Of a DNA stretch of 64,000 bases, positions 12,301 to 22,633 are shown one piece after another (positions within the stretch are counted from its first letter, which is position 1; each line of letters opens with the position of its first letter). The notes under the pieces were generated by a model that had not been told where the DNA came from, searched no databases, and saw only the letters and a program-made list of their open reading frames with translations. The position numbers were made by a program, and so were the translations under genes. The stretch comes from Miscanthus floridulus (taxonomy: Eukaryota > Streptophyta > Magnoliopsida > Poales > Poaceae): contig NC_089598.1 of the NCBI RefSeq assembly GCF_019320115.1, positions 86,381,560 to 86,445,559 on the forward strand, written 5' to 3'.

Positions 12301-13110
12301 AAGGGCAGTTTCGAGTACATCTTTGTAGCAATTGATAAGTTCACCAAGTGAATTGAATACAAACCACTCGCAAAATACAGCGCAGCCAAAGCAGTCGAGG
12401 TCATCCAAGACATTATGCACCACTTTGGCATGCCCAATCGAATCATCACAGATTTGGGTTCTCCATTCATAGCTATAGAATTCCAAAGTTAGGCACAGGA
12501 TTGCGGCTTCAGCATAGATTACGCATCAGTCGCACATCCAGAAGCCAACGGACAGGTAGAAAGGGCTAATGGACTCATACTAGCTGGATTGAAACCAAGA
12601 TTGTATGAAGAACTAGTGGACTATGGATCCAAATGGATTGAAGAATTACCCAAAGTAGTATGGGGGCTATGAACTCAAATAAGCAGAGCCACCGGATACT
12701 CACCTTTCTTCCTAGTTTATGGATCAGAAGCCGTACTGCCTGCCGACTTGATCTGGACGTCACCAAGGATAGAACAATATAACGAAGGAGAAGTAGAACA
12801 CACCCGAAGATTAGAGCTCGATTGTACAGAAGAAGTTAGAGTAAACGCTACCGTTCAATTAGCTAGATACCTCCAAGGTTTAAGACACCACTACAATAAG
12901 AATACCCAGCCTCGATCACTCCAAATCGTAGACCTAGTACTAAGAAGAATACAAAAAACTAACAGATGCCATAAACTACTCAGTCCATTGGAAGGTCCTT
13001 TTATTGTCACAAAAGTCACCGGACCAGGCACGTATAAGTTGATAACTGAAGATGGAAAAGAAGTCAACAATACATGGCACATCAACCAACTAAGAAGATT
13101 CTACGCATGA
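9312..13110 (+). pseudogene. pol: pol pseudogene (protease, RT, RNase H, second RNase H, integrase) of the Tat element
   Basis: Protease motif VLIDGGAGLN lies near 9345, followed by one length change in a T run (9377-9385) that shifts the frame. From 9355 to the stop at 13108 there is a single frame without indels. RT spans about 10060-10700 with FMDD at 10519-10530. RNase H is near 10850-11330. The archaeal-type second RNase H is near 11370-11730, with D of YFDGS, E of EAEYEAL, D of YGDS and a last D in ADVLAKL. Integrase is about 12050-13110, with HSGCCGNH and CKGC zinc ligands, D of GLDQVGP, D of TDLGSPF and E of GQVERANG. Eleven premature stops (9931, 10078, 10711, 10738, 11527, 11683, 11878, 12136, 12349, 12490, 12670) inactivate it. 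Confidence 0.92.
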
Positions 13111-13156
13111 AAACTACTCAGGGAAGAATATGTATACAAGCCACAAGAGATCAACG

Positions 13157-13320
13157 TTCATGATCAATAAAGATGGTGTTCCTCGACAACATATGTCTTA
13201 TTATGGCTTTCCCCTAATTGTTTTCACTAAGCATGTAAACATTCATGATCAATAAAGATGGTGTTCCTCGACAACATATGTCTTATTATGACTTTTTCTG
13301 AGTTGTTTTCACTGAGCATA
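13157..13320 (+). repeat. 85-base tandem duplication after Tat pol
   Basis: The phrase TTCATGATCAATAAAGATGG followed by TGTTCCTCGACAACATATG starts at 13157 and again at 13242, giving a period of 85. The copies diverge slightly toward their ends. It lies immediately 3' of the integrase stop. Confidence 0.85.
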
Positions 13321-14276
13321 CCGGCTGAGAGCAAAAGAGCTGAAAAGATGCTTGAGCCCGCCGATGAGGGTAGCTAATAAGCTAATACCCGAACCAAAAA
13401 GCAAAATGGCTAAAATTATGCCTAAGCATACCGGCCGAGAGCAAAAGAGCTGAAAAGATGCTTGAGCCCGCCGATGAGGGTAGCTAATAAGCTAACACCC
13501 AAACCAAAAAGCAAAATGACTGAAATTATGCCTGAGCATACCGGCCGAGAGTAAAAGAGTTGAAAAGATGCTTGAGCCCACCGATGAGGGTAGCTAATAA
13601 GTTAACACCCGAAACAAGAAGCAAAATGGCTGAAATTATGCCTAAGCATACCGGCTGAGAGCAAAAGAGCTGAAAAGATGCTTGAGCCCGCCAATGACGG
13701 TAGCTAAGAAGCTAACACCCAAACCAAAAAGCAAAATGGTTGAAATTATGCCTGAGCATACCGGTCGAGAGCAAAAGAGCTGAAAAGATGATTGAGCCCG
13801 CCAATGAGAGTAGCTAATAAGCTAACACCCAAAATAAGAAGCAAAATGGCTGAAATTATGCCTGAGCATACCGGCTGAGAGAAAAAGAGCTAAAAAGATG
13901 CTTGAGCCCACCGATGAGGGTAGCTAATAAGCTAACACCCAAACCAAAAAGCAAAATGGCTGAAATTATGCCTGAGCATACCGGCTGAGAGCAAAAGAGC
14001 TGAAAAGATGCTTGAGCCCGCCGATGAGGGTAGCTAATAAGCTAACACCCGAACCAAAAAGCAAAATGGCTGAAATTATGCCTGAGCATACCAGCTAAGA
14101 GCAAAAGAGTTGAAAAGATGCTTGAGCCCACCGATGAGGGTAGCTAATAAGCTAACACCCAAAACAAGAAGCAAAATGGCTGAAATTATGCCTGAGCATA
14201 CCGACTGAGAGCAAAAGAGCTAAAAAAAATGCTTGAGCCCACCGATGAGGGTAGCTAATAAGCTAAAACCCAAACT
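13311..14276 (+). repeat. 110-base tandem repeat array, about 8.8 copies
   Basis: The landmark GAGCATACCGG recurs with the CCGG at 13321, 13431, 13541, 13651, 13761, 13871, 13981 and 14091, and as CCGA at 14201: an exact 110-base period. Each unit also carries GATGCTTGAGCCC, GATGAGGGTAGCTAATAAGC and GCAAAATGGCTGAAATTATG. Copies differ by a few percent. 110 is not a multiple of three and every unit has stops, so it is noncoding. Arrays in the 3' noncoding region are common in Tat elements. Confidence 0.95.
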
Positions 14277-14445
14277 GATCCTAAGATGTTTTTACAACCA
14301 GGGAAAGAGCCAGATGCTGGCCACATCTCGAGTTAAGCAAAAAAGCTAAAAAGAAGAAGCTGAAGATGCTTGAGATCGCTGGTTCCAAGTCTTTTTAGTA
14401 CTAATAAGAACAAAAAGGTTGTAAAGACAAAGATCTACTTACCCT

Positions 14446-14815
14446 GAGTTGTTTACACGACAGCCAGACAAGCACTCGACAAATCCAAAAAGTTTGTCAA
14501 GACAACGATCTACAAATACCGAGTTGTTTACACAGTACAGACGAAAGCTTGACAAGCACTTGATAAAATCAAGAAAGTTTGTCAAGATAACGATCTACAA
14601 ATACCGAGTTGTTTACACGGTACAGACGAAAGCTTGACAAGCACTTGACAAAATCAAGAAAGTTTGTCAAGACAATGAACTACAAATACCGAGTTGTTTA
14701 CATGGAGCAGACGAAAGCCAAATAAGCACTCGACAAATCAAGAAAGTTTGTCAAGACAACGATCTACAAATACCGAGTTGTTTACATGGCGTAGACGAAA
14801 GCATGACAAGTACTT
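14446..14815 (+). repeat. second tandem array, about 85-base period, 4-5 copies
   Basis: GAGTTGTTTACA recurs, with its GTTG at 14448, 14523, 14608, 14693 and 14777 (spacings 75, 85, 85, 84). Units share GACAAGCAC, AAGAAAGTTTGTCAAGA and GATCTACAAATACC. No protein is encoded. Confidence 0.9.
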
Positions 14816-14925
14816 GTCAAAATCAAAGACATCCAGGCAAAGAAGACATCAACAAAAATAAAGGATCTTCATTCAAAAAGAAGTATAATATCCCATTACA
14901 GAGGCTAGAGTACAAAGGTCAATTA

Positions 14926-17900
14926 CATCAAGCGTCGTCATCAGGAGAAGAAATATCAATATTAAGATTATCTACAATCGTCCTGGCTAAATCTTTGACC
15001 TCAGGCTCCACCTTTTCAACGGCATCCAGATACTCTTGACTCTCGGCTTCCTCTGCAATCTTGGACAAAGGCATCTCCGGAGCAAGAACCCAGACCTGGG
15101 CAAGAACATTTCTGGTACAAAGTTGGGCGCACCACTTCACGAACTCCTAGAAATAGGTCAGAACTTGGGGAATAAACTAAGCCCAAGATTGACCATCATC
15201 TGCTGGAGTCCGGAGAAGGTCAGCTACTGACCGAAAGGATTTTCACAAAGCATTCCAGTTCTCGGTAGCCATCGCCAACTTACCAGTCAAGACTTCAATA
15301 GTTTTTTGGACCTGCACAAGATCCCTGTCAGCTCCACACCTAATCAACTTGGCAAGCACGAGTTCTTCCTTAGCATGAGTAATTACCTCTTCAGCCCTAT
15401 TGTGACTATTACGAGCAAGTGTCTTTATCTCCTCAATACCCTCCGAGAGCTTCTGCTTTTCAACTCGGAGAGCTAGACCAGGCATCAAAAAACAAGTCAG
15501 CAGAAAGGGAAATTTGAATACAAAAGGAAACAAAAAGAACCCACAATACCATTGCACTCATTCTTCATGGCCTCCACACTCTTCAAGGCCTCCTGCACAA
15601 TAGCATCCCTTCGCTTTTCTACCTCAACCACCTGGGCACAGAGAGCTTTTTCCTCCCTTTGGTGCGTTTGGCGCTCAGTCTCCATCTTAGCCCAACAGAG
15701 GTCAAGCTCTGTTTTTAGGGCACTAACCTCAGAAGACAACTTTTTCTCGGTTTCAGATGAGAAAAAGAAGACGGTATGGTCTCGAGAAAAAGACTAAAAA
15801 AAGGAGAGAGAGAAAAACAAGATATAAGAACAGAAGAAAGATGAACATCCAAAGAAAGAACTTCAGAAAAAAAAACTTACCTAGAGTTTTTCCCCAAAAG
15901 AAGTCGCAAAGGTTCCCCAGGCAGTGGTCAGCTCTGACAACCGATAAGTGGCATTGAATTGTTGCACCACATCATCATCCAAACGCTAAACGCCACTAGC
16001 AAGAGGAGCAGAGGGAGAAGCCGGCCGAGGCGAAGAAGACAAGACTAGGGCCGTACCCTGGGAAGCCCCGGCTACCTCCTCAAATGGCTCCATCGCCACG
16101 GCCATGGTCACCTCCGGAGCTAGCAAATCAGCAGCTACGTGATCACCAGAGAACCCTGTCTCCCTCACAGCCACCTCGTCGACCGTACATTCAAGACCCT
16201 AAGACTCAGTACACTAGGGCAAACCAGAAGACTGATAGGGGGTTGACTGAGGGTTAAGGGAAGGCGAGGGTCTGCAAGATGATAAGGAAACTCGATGATA
16301 AGAATATGAATCAGAAAAAAGGAAAACAAAAGCAAAGAAACAGAACGAGGATTCACTCACTCAGCTATCTTCTTCATAAAACCAACAGAAGACCTTAGAG
16401 GGGGAACTATAGCAGCAAAAATATCACCACCACCCTGCGACAGGAGTGGCGTGGTTGGTACCGGAGCCCCAGAAGAACTCGAGGTCGATGACCGCTTACT
16501 ACAAAGAGAACATGGTCAAAGTCAGAACAAAAAGAGGTGTTCAATAGCAGAAAAACAAGGAAACAACTCACCGACGCATAACAAGGGCTGCATCATCATC
16601 ATCCTCATCTTCCTCACTCTCAAACATGGCAACCACAACGCCATCTGGAAAAGAAGAAAAGTACTCGGTTAAAGGCAAAAACGAACAACAAAAAGACAAA
16701 ACATATTAATATGCTCACCTCGGAGCACGCTACCTATAACTTGAGTACCTGGACGAGTACTCGATTGGCGAGACTTCTTGGTAGCAGACAAACTAGAAGA
16801 ACAATCCGCTCGCCCCCTTTTTCCGACACTGTGAGGAGCTTGAGGAATTGGACGAGGAACATACTCTACATATGTGTCAAGAACTGCAGAAGAAACACTA
16901 GGAAACATCATGGTGGTTTGAAACTTACTGGTTAAAGATGCCCCAGCAAGATTCTCCCCAGTCTCCACAATGGCAGGGCAGTCATCAAGGGGGATCGAAT
17001 CAACGAAGTTGCACCAAAATTCCTATGAAAGAGTAAAACAACCAGACGAGAAAGATTAAGCGAAAAGTGGAGACAGCAAAGGAAATATGAAAAGTACCCG
17101 CATAAGAAAAACAACTCATAGCAGGAGGTGGGTTGTTAGCACAATACTCAGGGACAGTATGTGGGACGACGCTTACTCCTTTCAACATCTTCTGAAGGCG
17201 CTCGAGCACCTCCTCACTAGTCAACTCAAGGGCAGGGACCATATGATAAGGGTCATCCGCCCCAGAGTATTCAAAACCATAATTCTCTCGCTCCTTCAGA
17301 GGTTGAACACGGCGGCGAAGAAAACTAGAGATGATCCCAAAGTTGGTCAACCCTTGCTATTTCAGAGCACATATCCTCTCAAGAAATAGCTTGATTGCCT
17401 AGAGCTCATCCACCGTCAGGGGATTCTTTTCTCATCAGTCATTAACCATGGGACCAGAACCAGAATGAACAGCAAGAGGAGGAATCATATTGGCGGCATA
17501 AAACCAGTCGGCACGCTAATCCCTCACAGAATCAACCAAGTCATAATCAAAGAATTTACTCTTACGACCCTGATGAAACTGAATCCCATAGCCACCAAGA
17601 ACATGGGTGTCATCGTTGTGGGGTTGGGGCTTCAGACGGAAGAAGTAACGAAAGAGAGAAAGAGAAGGAGGAATTCCAAGAAAAGTTTCACAAAGATGAA
17701 CAAAAACAAAAAGATGAAGGGAACATTGGGAGTAAGATGGTTCAAGGTAATCCCAAAATAACTGAGAAAGCGATGAAGAAAAGCAGAGGCAGGAAGGCAG
17801 AGCCCAGCACAGATAGAGACAAAAAGAACAATCTCACCAGGGCCTAGAGTTGGGACCCGATGCTGGCCTGGAGCTCTCCATTCAGCAATCTCCTTGTCCT

Positions 17901-18076
17901 GGATTAGGCAATCACTGACAAGCTTGCGCAACTGATCCTCAGTTGTAGTCAGAGCCGGCCAGACCTTCTGAGCAGCCCTCATGGCCATGAATTCTTGATT
18001 TTTCAATCACGGAAAGTGATGCCTCCTCGTCTACAAAAGTTGCCTGAGACTTGCTCGCTGATTTCTTCCTACCCAT
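14926..18076 (-). pseudogene. antisense multi-exon gene in the Tat 3' region (putative gypsy-type transposon ORF, PF04195-like)
   Basis: The likely start is the ATG at 18076 (MGRKKSASKSQATF...). After a frame change near 18010 the protein continues with APGQHRVPTLGPGEIVLFVS and LPASAFLHRFLSYFGITLNH. This wording matches the plant family annotated as putative gypsy-type transposon protein (PF04195). Further conserved pieces lie near 17350-17150 (RRRVQPLKERENYGFEY), 16970-16715, and a coiled-coil-rich part 15740-15243. The end is DNLNIDISSPDDDA and a stop at about 14926. Splice-like pairs are visible: donor at 16713 with acceptor TTTTCCAG near 16643; donor near 16571 with acceptor TTTGTAG near 16500; donor near 16364 with acceptor CTTGCAG near 16273; donor GTAAGT near 15878. 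Several stops interrupt exon 1 downstream of 17635. Function is unknown; such antisense genes are known in Tat elements such as Grande. Confidence 0.7.
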
Positions 18077-18215
18077 ATACCAGCGAAAGTAATAAGGCAC
18101 TAAGAATAGATGATGCTCAGGCGGCGGCGCTTAGATGACGGTGACAATGGTGACAGTGGAGTGAGGACTAGGGTTTCAAGGCAAAAGCAGGGCAGCAAAG
18201 AAAAAGAAGAAAGAA

Positions 18216-18228
18216 GGCCTTTAAATAG
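18216..18228 (-). promoter_or_regulatory. TATA box and 5' leader of the antisense gene
   Basis: The minus strand reads CTATTTAAAGGCC at 18228-18216, about 140 bases before the ATG at 18076. The leader between holds AAACCCTAGTCCTCACTCC, a composition typical of plant 5' untranslated regions. It indicates that the antisense gene has its own RNA polymerase II promoter inside the retrotransposon. Inference from motif and spacing. Confidence 0.55.
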
Positions 18229-19440
18229 ATTTTTACAGCAATAGAAATATGGCCACTAGGCCCATTTAAACATGGCATGAGAACGCAACGGTCCATTTCC
18301 CAACACAACTGACACAGCTGAAATGATAGACGACACACTTCTACACAAGGGTACAGTTCAACGGGCAGATTTTAGACTTATCCATCCAGCACCACGGCAG
18401 AGTTATCATATTGCTACAAAAAGAACTCATCAACCATGAAGCAACGAAGGGTTACCTCAAAAGGAACAAAAGAACTTGGTTCTTATAGAAAGAACTCAGA
18501 AATCTCATAAACAACTAGGACATCAGTAGAAAAAAGAATGATAACTCAGAAGACAAGATTCTTTCCATTATAAATGGCTTCAAAAAATACAAGATTACAC
18601 ATCTTACAAGACCCAACGAACTCGGTACTATGACGAGCAAGGTAGCAAAAAGGAACCCGGACACAACTAGGCTCTGGAACGACTACGTGTTCCAAATTGC
18701 TACTCGGTAGAACAAACCGCACTCGGCTACACTGTTTTCTTCAAAGGATGAATGCAGTACATCCGAGGTGGAAGTCAGCAGCACGGTGGGACAACATGGA
18801 CTAGGGAAGGCCACCAGGCATCTATCTACCCAAGTCCGATGTGACACCGGATCAGGCATTGATCTGCACTAGACAGTCGCAGGGCAGGCAAGGGGGATCT
18901 GCCTAGAACTGCTGGATGAAGGAACATATCCCACATCACAAGACTTTCTCCAACTACCGCCACGTACCTCCTGGTACAATGCCGCTGCGAGATTAGTCTA
19001 CCTCTAATCTCTATCACAAGACTCCCTCCAGCTATGACAAGATATACAAGAACTACAAGATATGCCTGAGGGCTACTCTACTTCAGAAACTACCATAGTT
19101 ATGACTACGGAGATTTTAGACCACGCAACAAAATACTCAATGAATCAAAACAGCACACTAGGAGGGTATTTATAGACCAAAAAAGTGGTGCACATGGACC
19201 GGGAGCACCAATGGAACAAACCTAACAAAGGACACAGTGAAAAGATAGAATTCAATGAAAAAGGACTCAGGCATGAAGGAACAACACTCAAGGACGAGTA
19301 TATTCGAAATGATATACCAACACTGTACAACTCCTGAACAAACAACAATTACACTCAACCACCACCACACAACTACATCTGACAACAGCAGACTGCCAGA
19401 CAATATGCCAAGACCCTGCATCTGAGTTCTTTCTGAATAA
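18229..19440. other. Tat 3' region without recognised gene
   Basis: About 1.2 kb between the antisense promoter and the 3' terminal modules. I see no domain in any frame. It may hold upstream regulatory sequence of the antisense gene. Confidence 0.4.
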
Positions 19441-19456
19441 AAGAACCTAGATATAT

Positions 19457-19930
19457 GCTCGGGGGCTACAACAGGAGAGGTTTTCAGTTCTTTGAACAAC
19501 TCAGATTCAAGACCCTCCAACTCTTTGTTCCAAATAGCAAGAGGCTCGGGGGCTACACTTAGTGAGTGCACTTTTTCAAAAAAGTGCACATCACTCAGAA
19601 GACTTCTTCAAGATAGAAGTTTTCAAACAACATAAGATTCAAGACCCTCCAACTTTTTGTTCCAAATAGCAAGAGGCTCGGGGGCTACACTCAGTGAGTG
19701 CACTTTTTTCATCAAAAAAAGCGCACGTCACCAAGAAGACTTCTTCAAGACAAACCACTTCAAGGACTCACGATAAAAAGAACCCGGACCGAGCTATATC
19801 TGAGTTCTTTTTGATAAATAACCTGAGTATATGCTTGGGAGCCCTTCGACGAAGAATCAGAACAATTTCAAGACAAGACCCTCCAGCTCCTTATTCCAAA
19901 TAGCAAGAGGCTCGGGGGCTACACCCAGAC
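19457..19930 (+). repeat. repeated modules ending in polypurine-tract-like GCTCGGGGGCTAC
   Basis: GCTCGGGGGCT occurs at 19457, 19544, 19676 and 19910. Three of these are preceded by the same block (CAAGACCCTCCA, then TTCCAAATAGCAAGAG) and followed by ACAC and a GTGCAC- or GTATTT-containing stretch. A variant, GTGCTTGGGGGCT, directly abuts the 3' LTR at 20095. The modules look like serial duplication of the region that contains the polypurine tract. Confidence 0.85.
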
Positions 19931-20081
19931 GGATGTATTTTTTTCTTCAAAAAAGTGCATACCACTCAAAGATCCCAAGAAGCGCTACACGGTTTCACTC
20001 AAGTAAGCACTCGAACGATGCTTGTTCCTGCTCGACAAGACCTGAAGGAACAAAATGAGGCTTCCAGAGCTCAACCATGGA

Positions 20082-20094
20082 GTGCTTGGGGGCT
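20082..20094 (+). promoter_or_regulatory. polypurine tract of the Tat element
   Basis: GTGCTTGGGGGCT ends one base before the 3' LTR start TATCGATACGGG. This is the expected plus-strand primer for reverse transcription. Confidence 0.75.
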
Positions 20095-20485
20095 TATCGA
20101 TACGGGACCCACGGGATACCCCATAGGGAAGGGAGAAGATCTAGTCTAACTAGGATTCTTTCCATGTAATCTTAGTAGTAGTATTATTCTATAATCCTAC
20201 TAAGAACTCTCATTGTAAACCGACTAGGACTCTAGCCTCCTGACTATATAAAGGAGGGAGAAGTTCCTGAGAGCAGAAGAGAAGGTAACACAACACTTTA
20301 CAATCAATCCAATGCAAAGGCTAACGCTGACTAGACGTAGGGCTATTACTCGATCACGATCGAGGGTCCGAACCAAGATAAATCGACTGTCTCTTGCGTT
20401 TACCGTCGAGTTCTGCATACGCTGAAGTCCGAACAAACTGCCCCGGGTACCCTCGTGGTAGGCTATCAGTGGTAAAACATCGACA
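20095..20485 (+). repeat. 3' LTR of the Tat element
   Basis: It starts TATCGATACGGG, has TATATAAAG at 20245-20253 and ends AAAACATCGACA. The target duplication CGGTC follows at 20486-20490, and the Reina-like integrase resumes after that. Confidence 0.93.
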
Positions 20486-20713
20486 CGGTCCTCAAGCCAT
20501 TTCTGTAGGTTAGGTACAGGGATAGCATCAGCAACATCGACACCCAAATGGTGAGGAGGATATCCATAAATTACCTCAAAAGGAGTTCTACCCAATGCTG
20601 AATGAGTGCTTGTATTGTACCAATACTCTGCCAAGGGTAACTAGTGAATCTAGCGCGAAGGGCAGGCATGAATGAAGCACTGAAGGAAGGTCTTAAGGCA
20701 TTGGTTGACCCAT
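20486..20713 (-). pseudogene. Reina-like gypsy integrase, fragment 2
   Basis: On the minus strand the translation reads LAEYWYNTSTHSALGRTPF and then VIYGYPPHHLGV, the conserved region after the integrase catalytic core. It joins fragment 1 once the Tat element and one CGGTC copy are removed. Its other end at 20713 is cut by a SIRE-like solo LTR within the segment that should follow the DGQTERVNQ motif. Confidence 0.8.
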
Positions 20714-22633
20714 TGAAAGGTCCTAATATGGCTAGAGGGGGGTGAATAGCCTATTTAAAATCTACAAATCAACTAGAGCAATTTGATTAGTACAGCAAAT
20801 AGCGAAATGCAAACTTGCTCTAGCTCTACAAGGGTTGCAAGCCACCTATCCAATAATTCTAGTTGTTATGATCACTAGGCACATAATCCACTAGGTCACT
20901 ACTCACTAAGCGCTCTCACAATTTCTACACTAAAGAGCTCCACTAGATGAACTTAATCCACAAAGCAAGCTCTCAATTCTAGCTACACTAAAGAGCTTGA
21001 TATAGCTAGTTTGTGGGAATGTAAATGAGTAAGTGAGGTGATTATACCGCCGCATAGAGGAGTGAACCAATCACAAGATGAATACTTTATCAATCACTGG
21101 GAGAATATCAAAGGGCAAGAGACAACCAATTTTCTCCTGAGGTTCACGTGCTTGCCAACACGCTACGTCCCCATTGTGTCGACCAACACTTGGTGGTTCA
21201 ATGGTTAAGCGGTGTTGCACGAACCTCGTCCACACAATTGGACACTGCAAGAACCTACCCACAAATGAGGTAACTCAATGACACGAGCAATCCACTAGAG
21301 TTACCTTTCGGCGCTCCGCCGAGAAGGTACAAATCCCCTCACAATCATCGGAGCTGGCCATGAACAATCACCAACTCATGCCAATCCTCCTCCGCTACTC
21401 CAAGCCATCTAGGTGGTGGCAACCACCAAGAGCAATAAGCGAAACCCACAGCAAAAACATGAACACCAAGTGCCTCTAGATGCAATCACTCAAGCAATGC
21501 ACTTGGATTCTCTCCCGATCTCACAAAGATGATGAATCAATGATGGAGATGAGTGGGAGGGCTTTGTCTAAGCTCACAAGGTTGCTATGTCAATGCAAAT
21601 GGCCAAGAGTATAAGCTTGAGCCGGCTATGGGGCTTAAATAGAAGCCCCCATGAAATATAGCTATTGTACCCCTTCACTAGGCACAATAGGGGGTGACCG
21701 GATGCTTCAGTCAAATCGACCAGACGCTGGACCTCAGTGTCCGGTCATAGGATGCGTGCCACATGTCCCCTCTCTTCAAATGTTGATCGCCCGATCTCAG
21801 TAATGACCAGACGCTGAACCCCAGCGTCTGGTCATTTCCAGTAAGTATCTAGAGATGACTTTTCACGGCCGAATGTGTCCGGTCATGCTCGATCGGACAC
21901 ACCCAGCGTTTGGTCACACAACAACTCCCCTATGCGCTGCCATGTCAGCAGGACCAGATGCAACCTTCCAGCGTCCGGTCACTAAGTGACCCAGCGTTCG
22001 GTCAGAGACCGACCCCAGCGTCTTCATGCTTCACCTGACCAAACATGCCGGTCCTACCAAGACTAGCGTCCGATCACTTACAGTGACCTCCGTCTTTTCA
22101 ATCTAGGGCGCCGGTGGCACCGTTGGACTGTCCGCACTCTACAGGCAGACACTCCATCGGTGAAGTTCCTAACCCTTGCTCCAATGTGCCAACCACCAAG
22201 TGTATCACCTTGTGCACATGTGTTAGCATATTTTCACAAACATTTTCAAGGGTGTTAGCACTCCACTAGATCCTAAATGCATATGCAATGAGTTAGAGCA
22301 TCTAGTGGCACTTTGATAACCGCATTTCGATACGAGTTTCACCCCTGTTAATAGTACGGCTATCGATCCTAAATGTGATCACACTCGCTAAGTATCTCAA
22401 TCACTTAAAACAAAATGGCTCCTACTATTTATACCTTTGCCTTGAGCCTTTTGTTTTTCTCTTTCTTCTTTTCCAAGTTCAAGCATTTGATCATCAACAT
22501 GCCATCACCATCATCATGATCTTCATCATTGCTTCATTACTTGGAGTAGTGCTACCTATCTCATAATCACTTTGATATACTAGGTTAGCACTTAGGGTTT
22601 CATTAATTAACCAAAACCAAACTAGAGCTTTCA
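20714..22633 (-). repeat. SIRE/Maximus-like copia solo LTR (about 1.9 kb)
   Basis: The ends are TGAAAGGTCC on the left and AGCTTTCA on the right. The inside has no gag or pol, and the plus-strand left end carries the grass SIRE-type phrase CTAGAGGGGGGTGAATAG. In element orientation it reads from right to left (start TGAAAGCTCTAGTTTGG). The flanking 5 bases are CCCAT and CCTGT, which could be a decayed duplication (two transitions) but are not proof. It splits the Reina-like integrase. A second copy in the other orientation lies at 23276-25084. All ORFs inside are short and unrecognised. Confidence 0.75.
21690..22090. repeat. array of short inverted motifs (CCGGACGCTG / CAGCGTCCGG), LTR copy 1
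   Basis: Within about 400 bases the motif GACCGGACGCTG and its reverse complement CAGCGTCCGGTC recur around a dozen times with one or two changes (for example at 21718, 21745, 21810, 21827, 21980). They often form close inverted pairs able to fold as hairpins. The same array is found in the other two SIRE-like LTRs (23830-24200 and 34340-34760). Confidence 0.8.

Larger units (their letters stand above)
6464..20485 (+). mobile_element. Tat-lineage Ty3/gypsy LTR retrotransposon, complete (14.0 kb)
   Basis: Two LTRs of 392 and 391 bases (6464-6855 and 20095-20485) flank a primer-binding site, gag, pol, a long 3' region with tandem repeats and an antisense gene, and a polypurine tract. The 5-base duplication CGGTC is present at 6459-6463 and 20486-20490. 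It interrupts the integrase of the Reina-like element. The second, archaeal-type RNase H in pol, the D-G-G protease motif and the antisense ORF are hallmarks of the Tat clade (RIRE2/Grande type). By eye the LTRs differ at roughly 23 positions, mostly transitions, so the insertion is a few million years old if a usual grass rate applies. Confidence 0.93.

Noticed and set aside
13311..14276. Regular repeats resembling a CRISPR array
   Set aside because: The whole 110-base unit is repeated, with no variable spacers and no cas genes, inside a plant retrotransposon.
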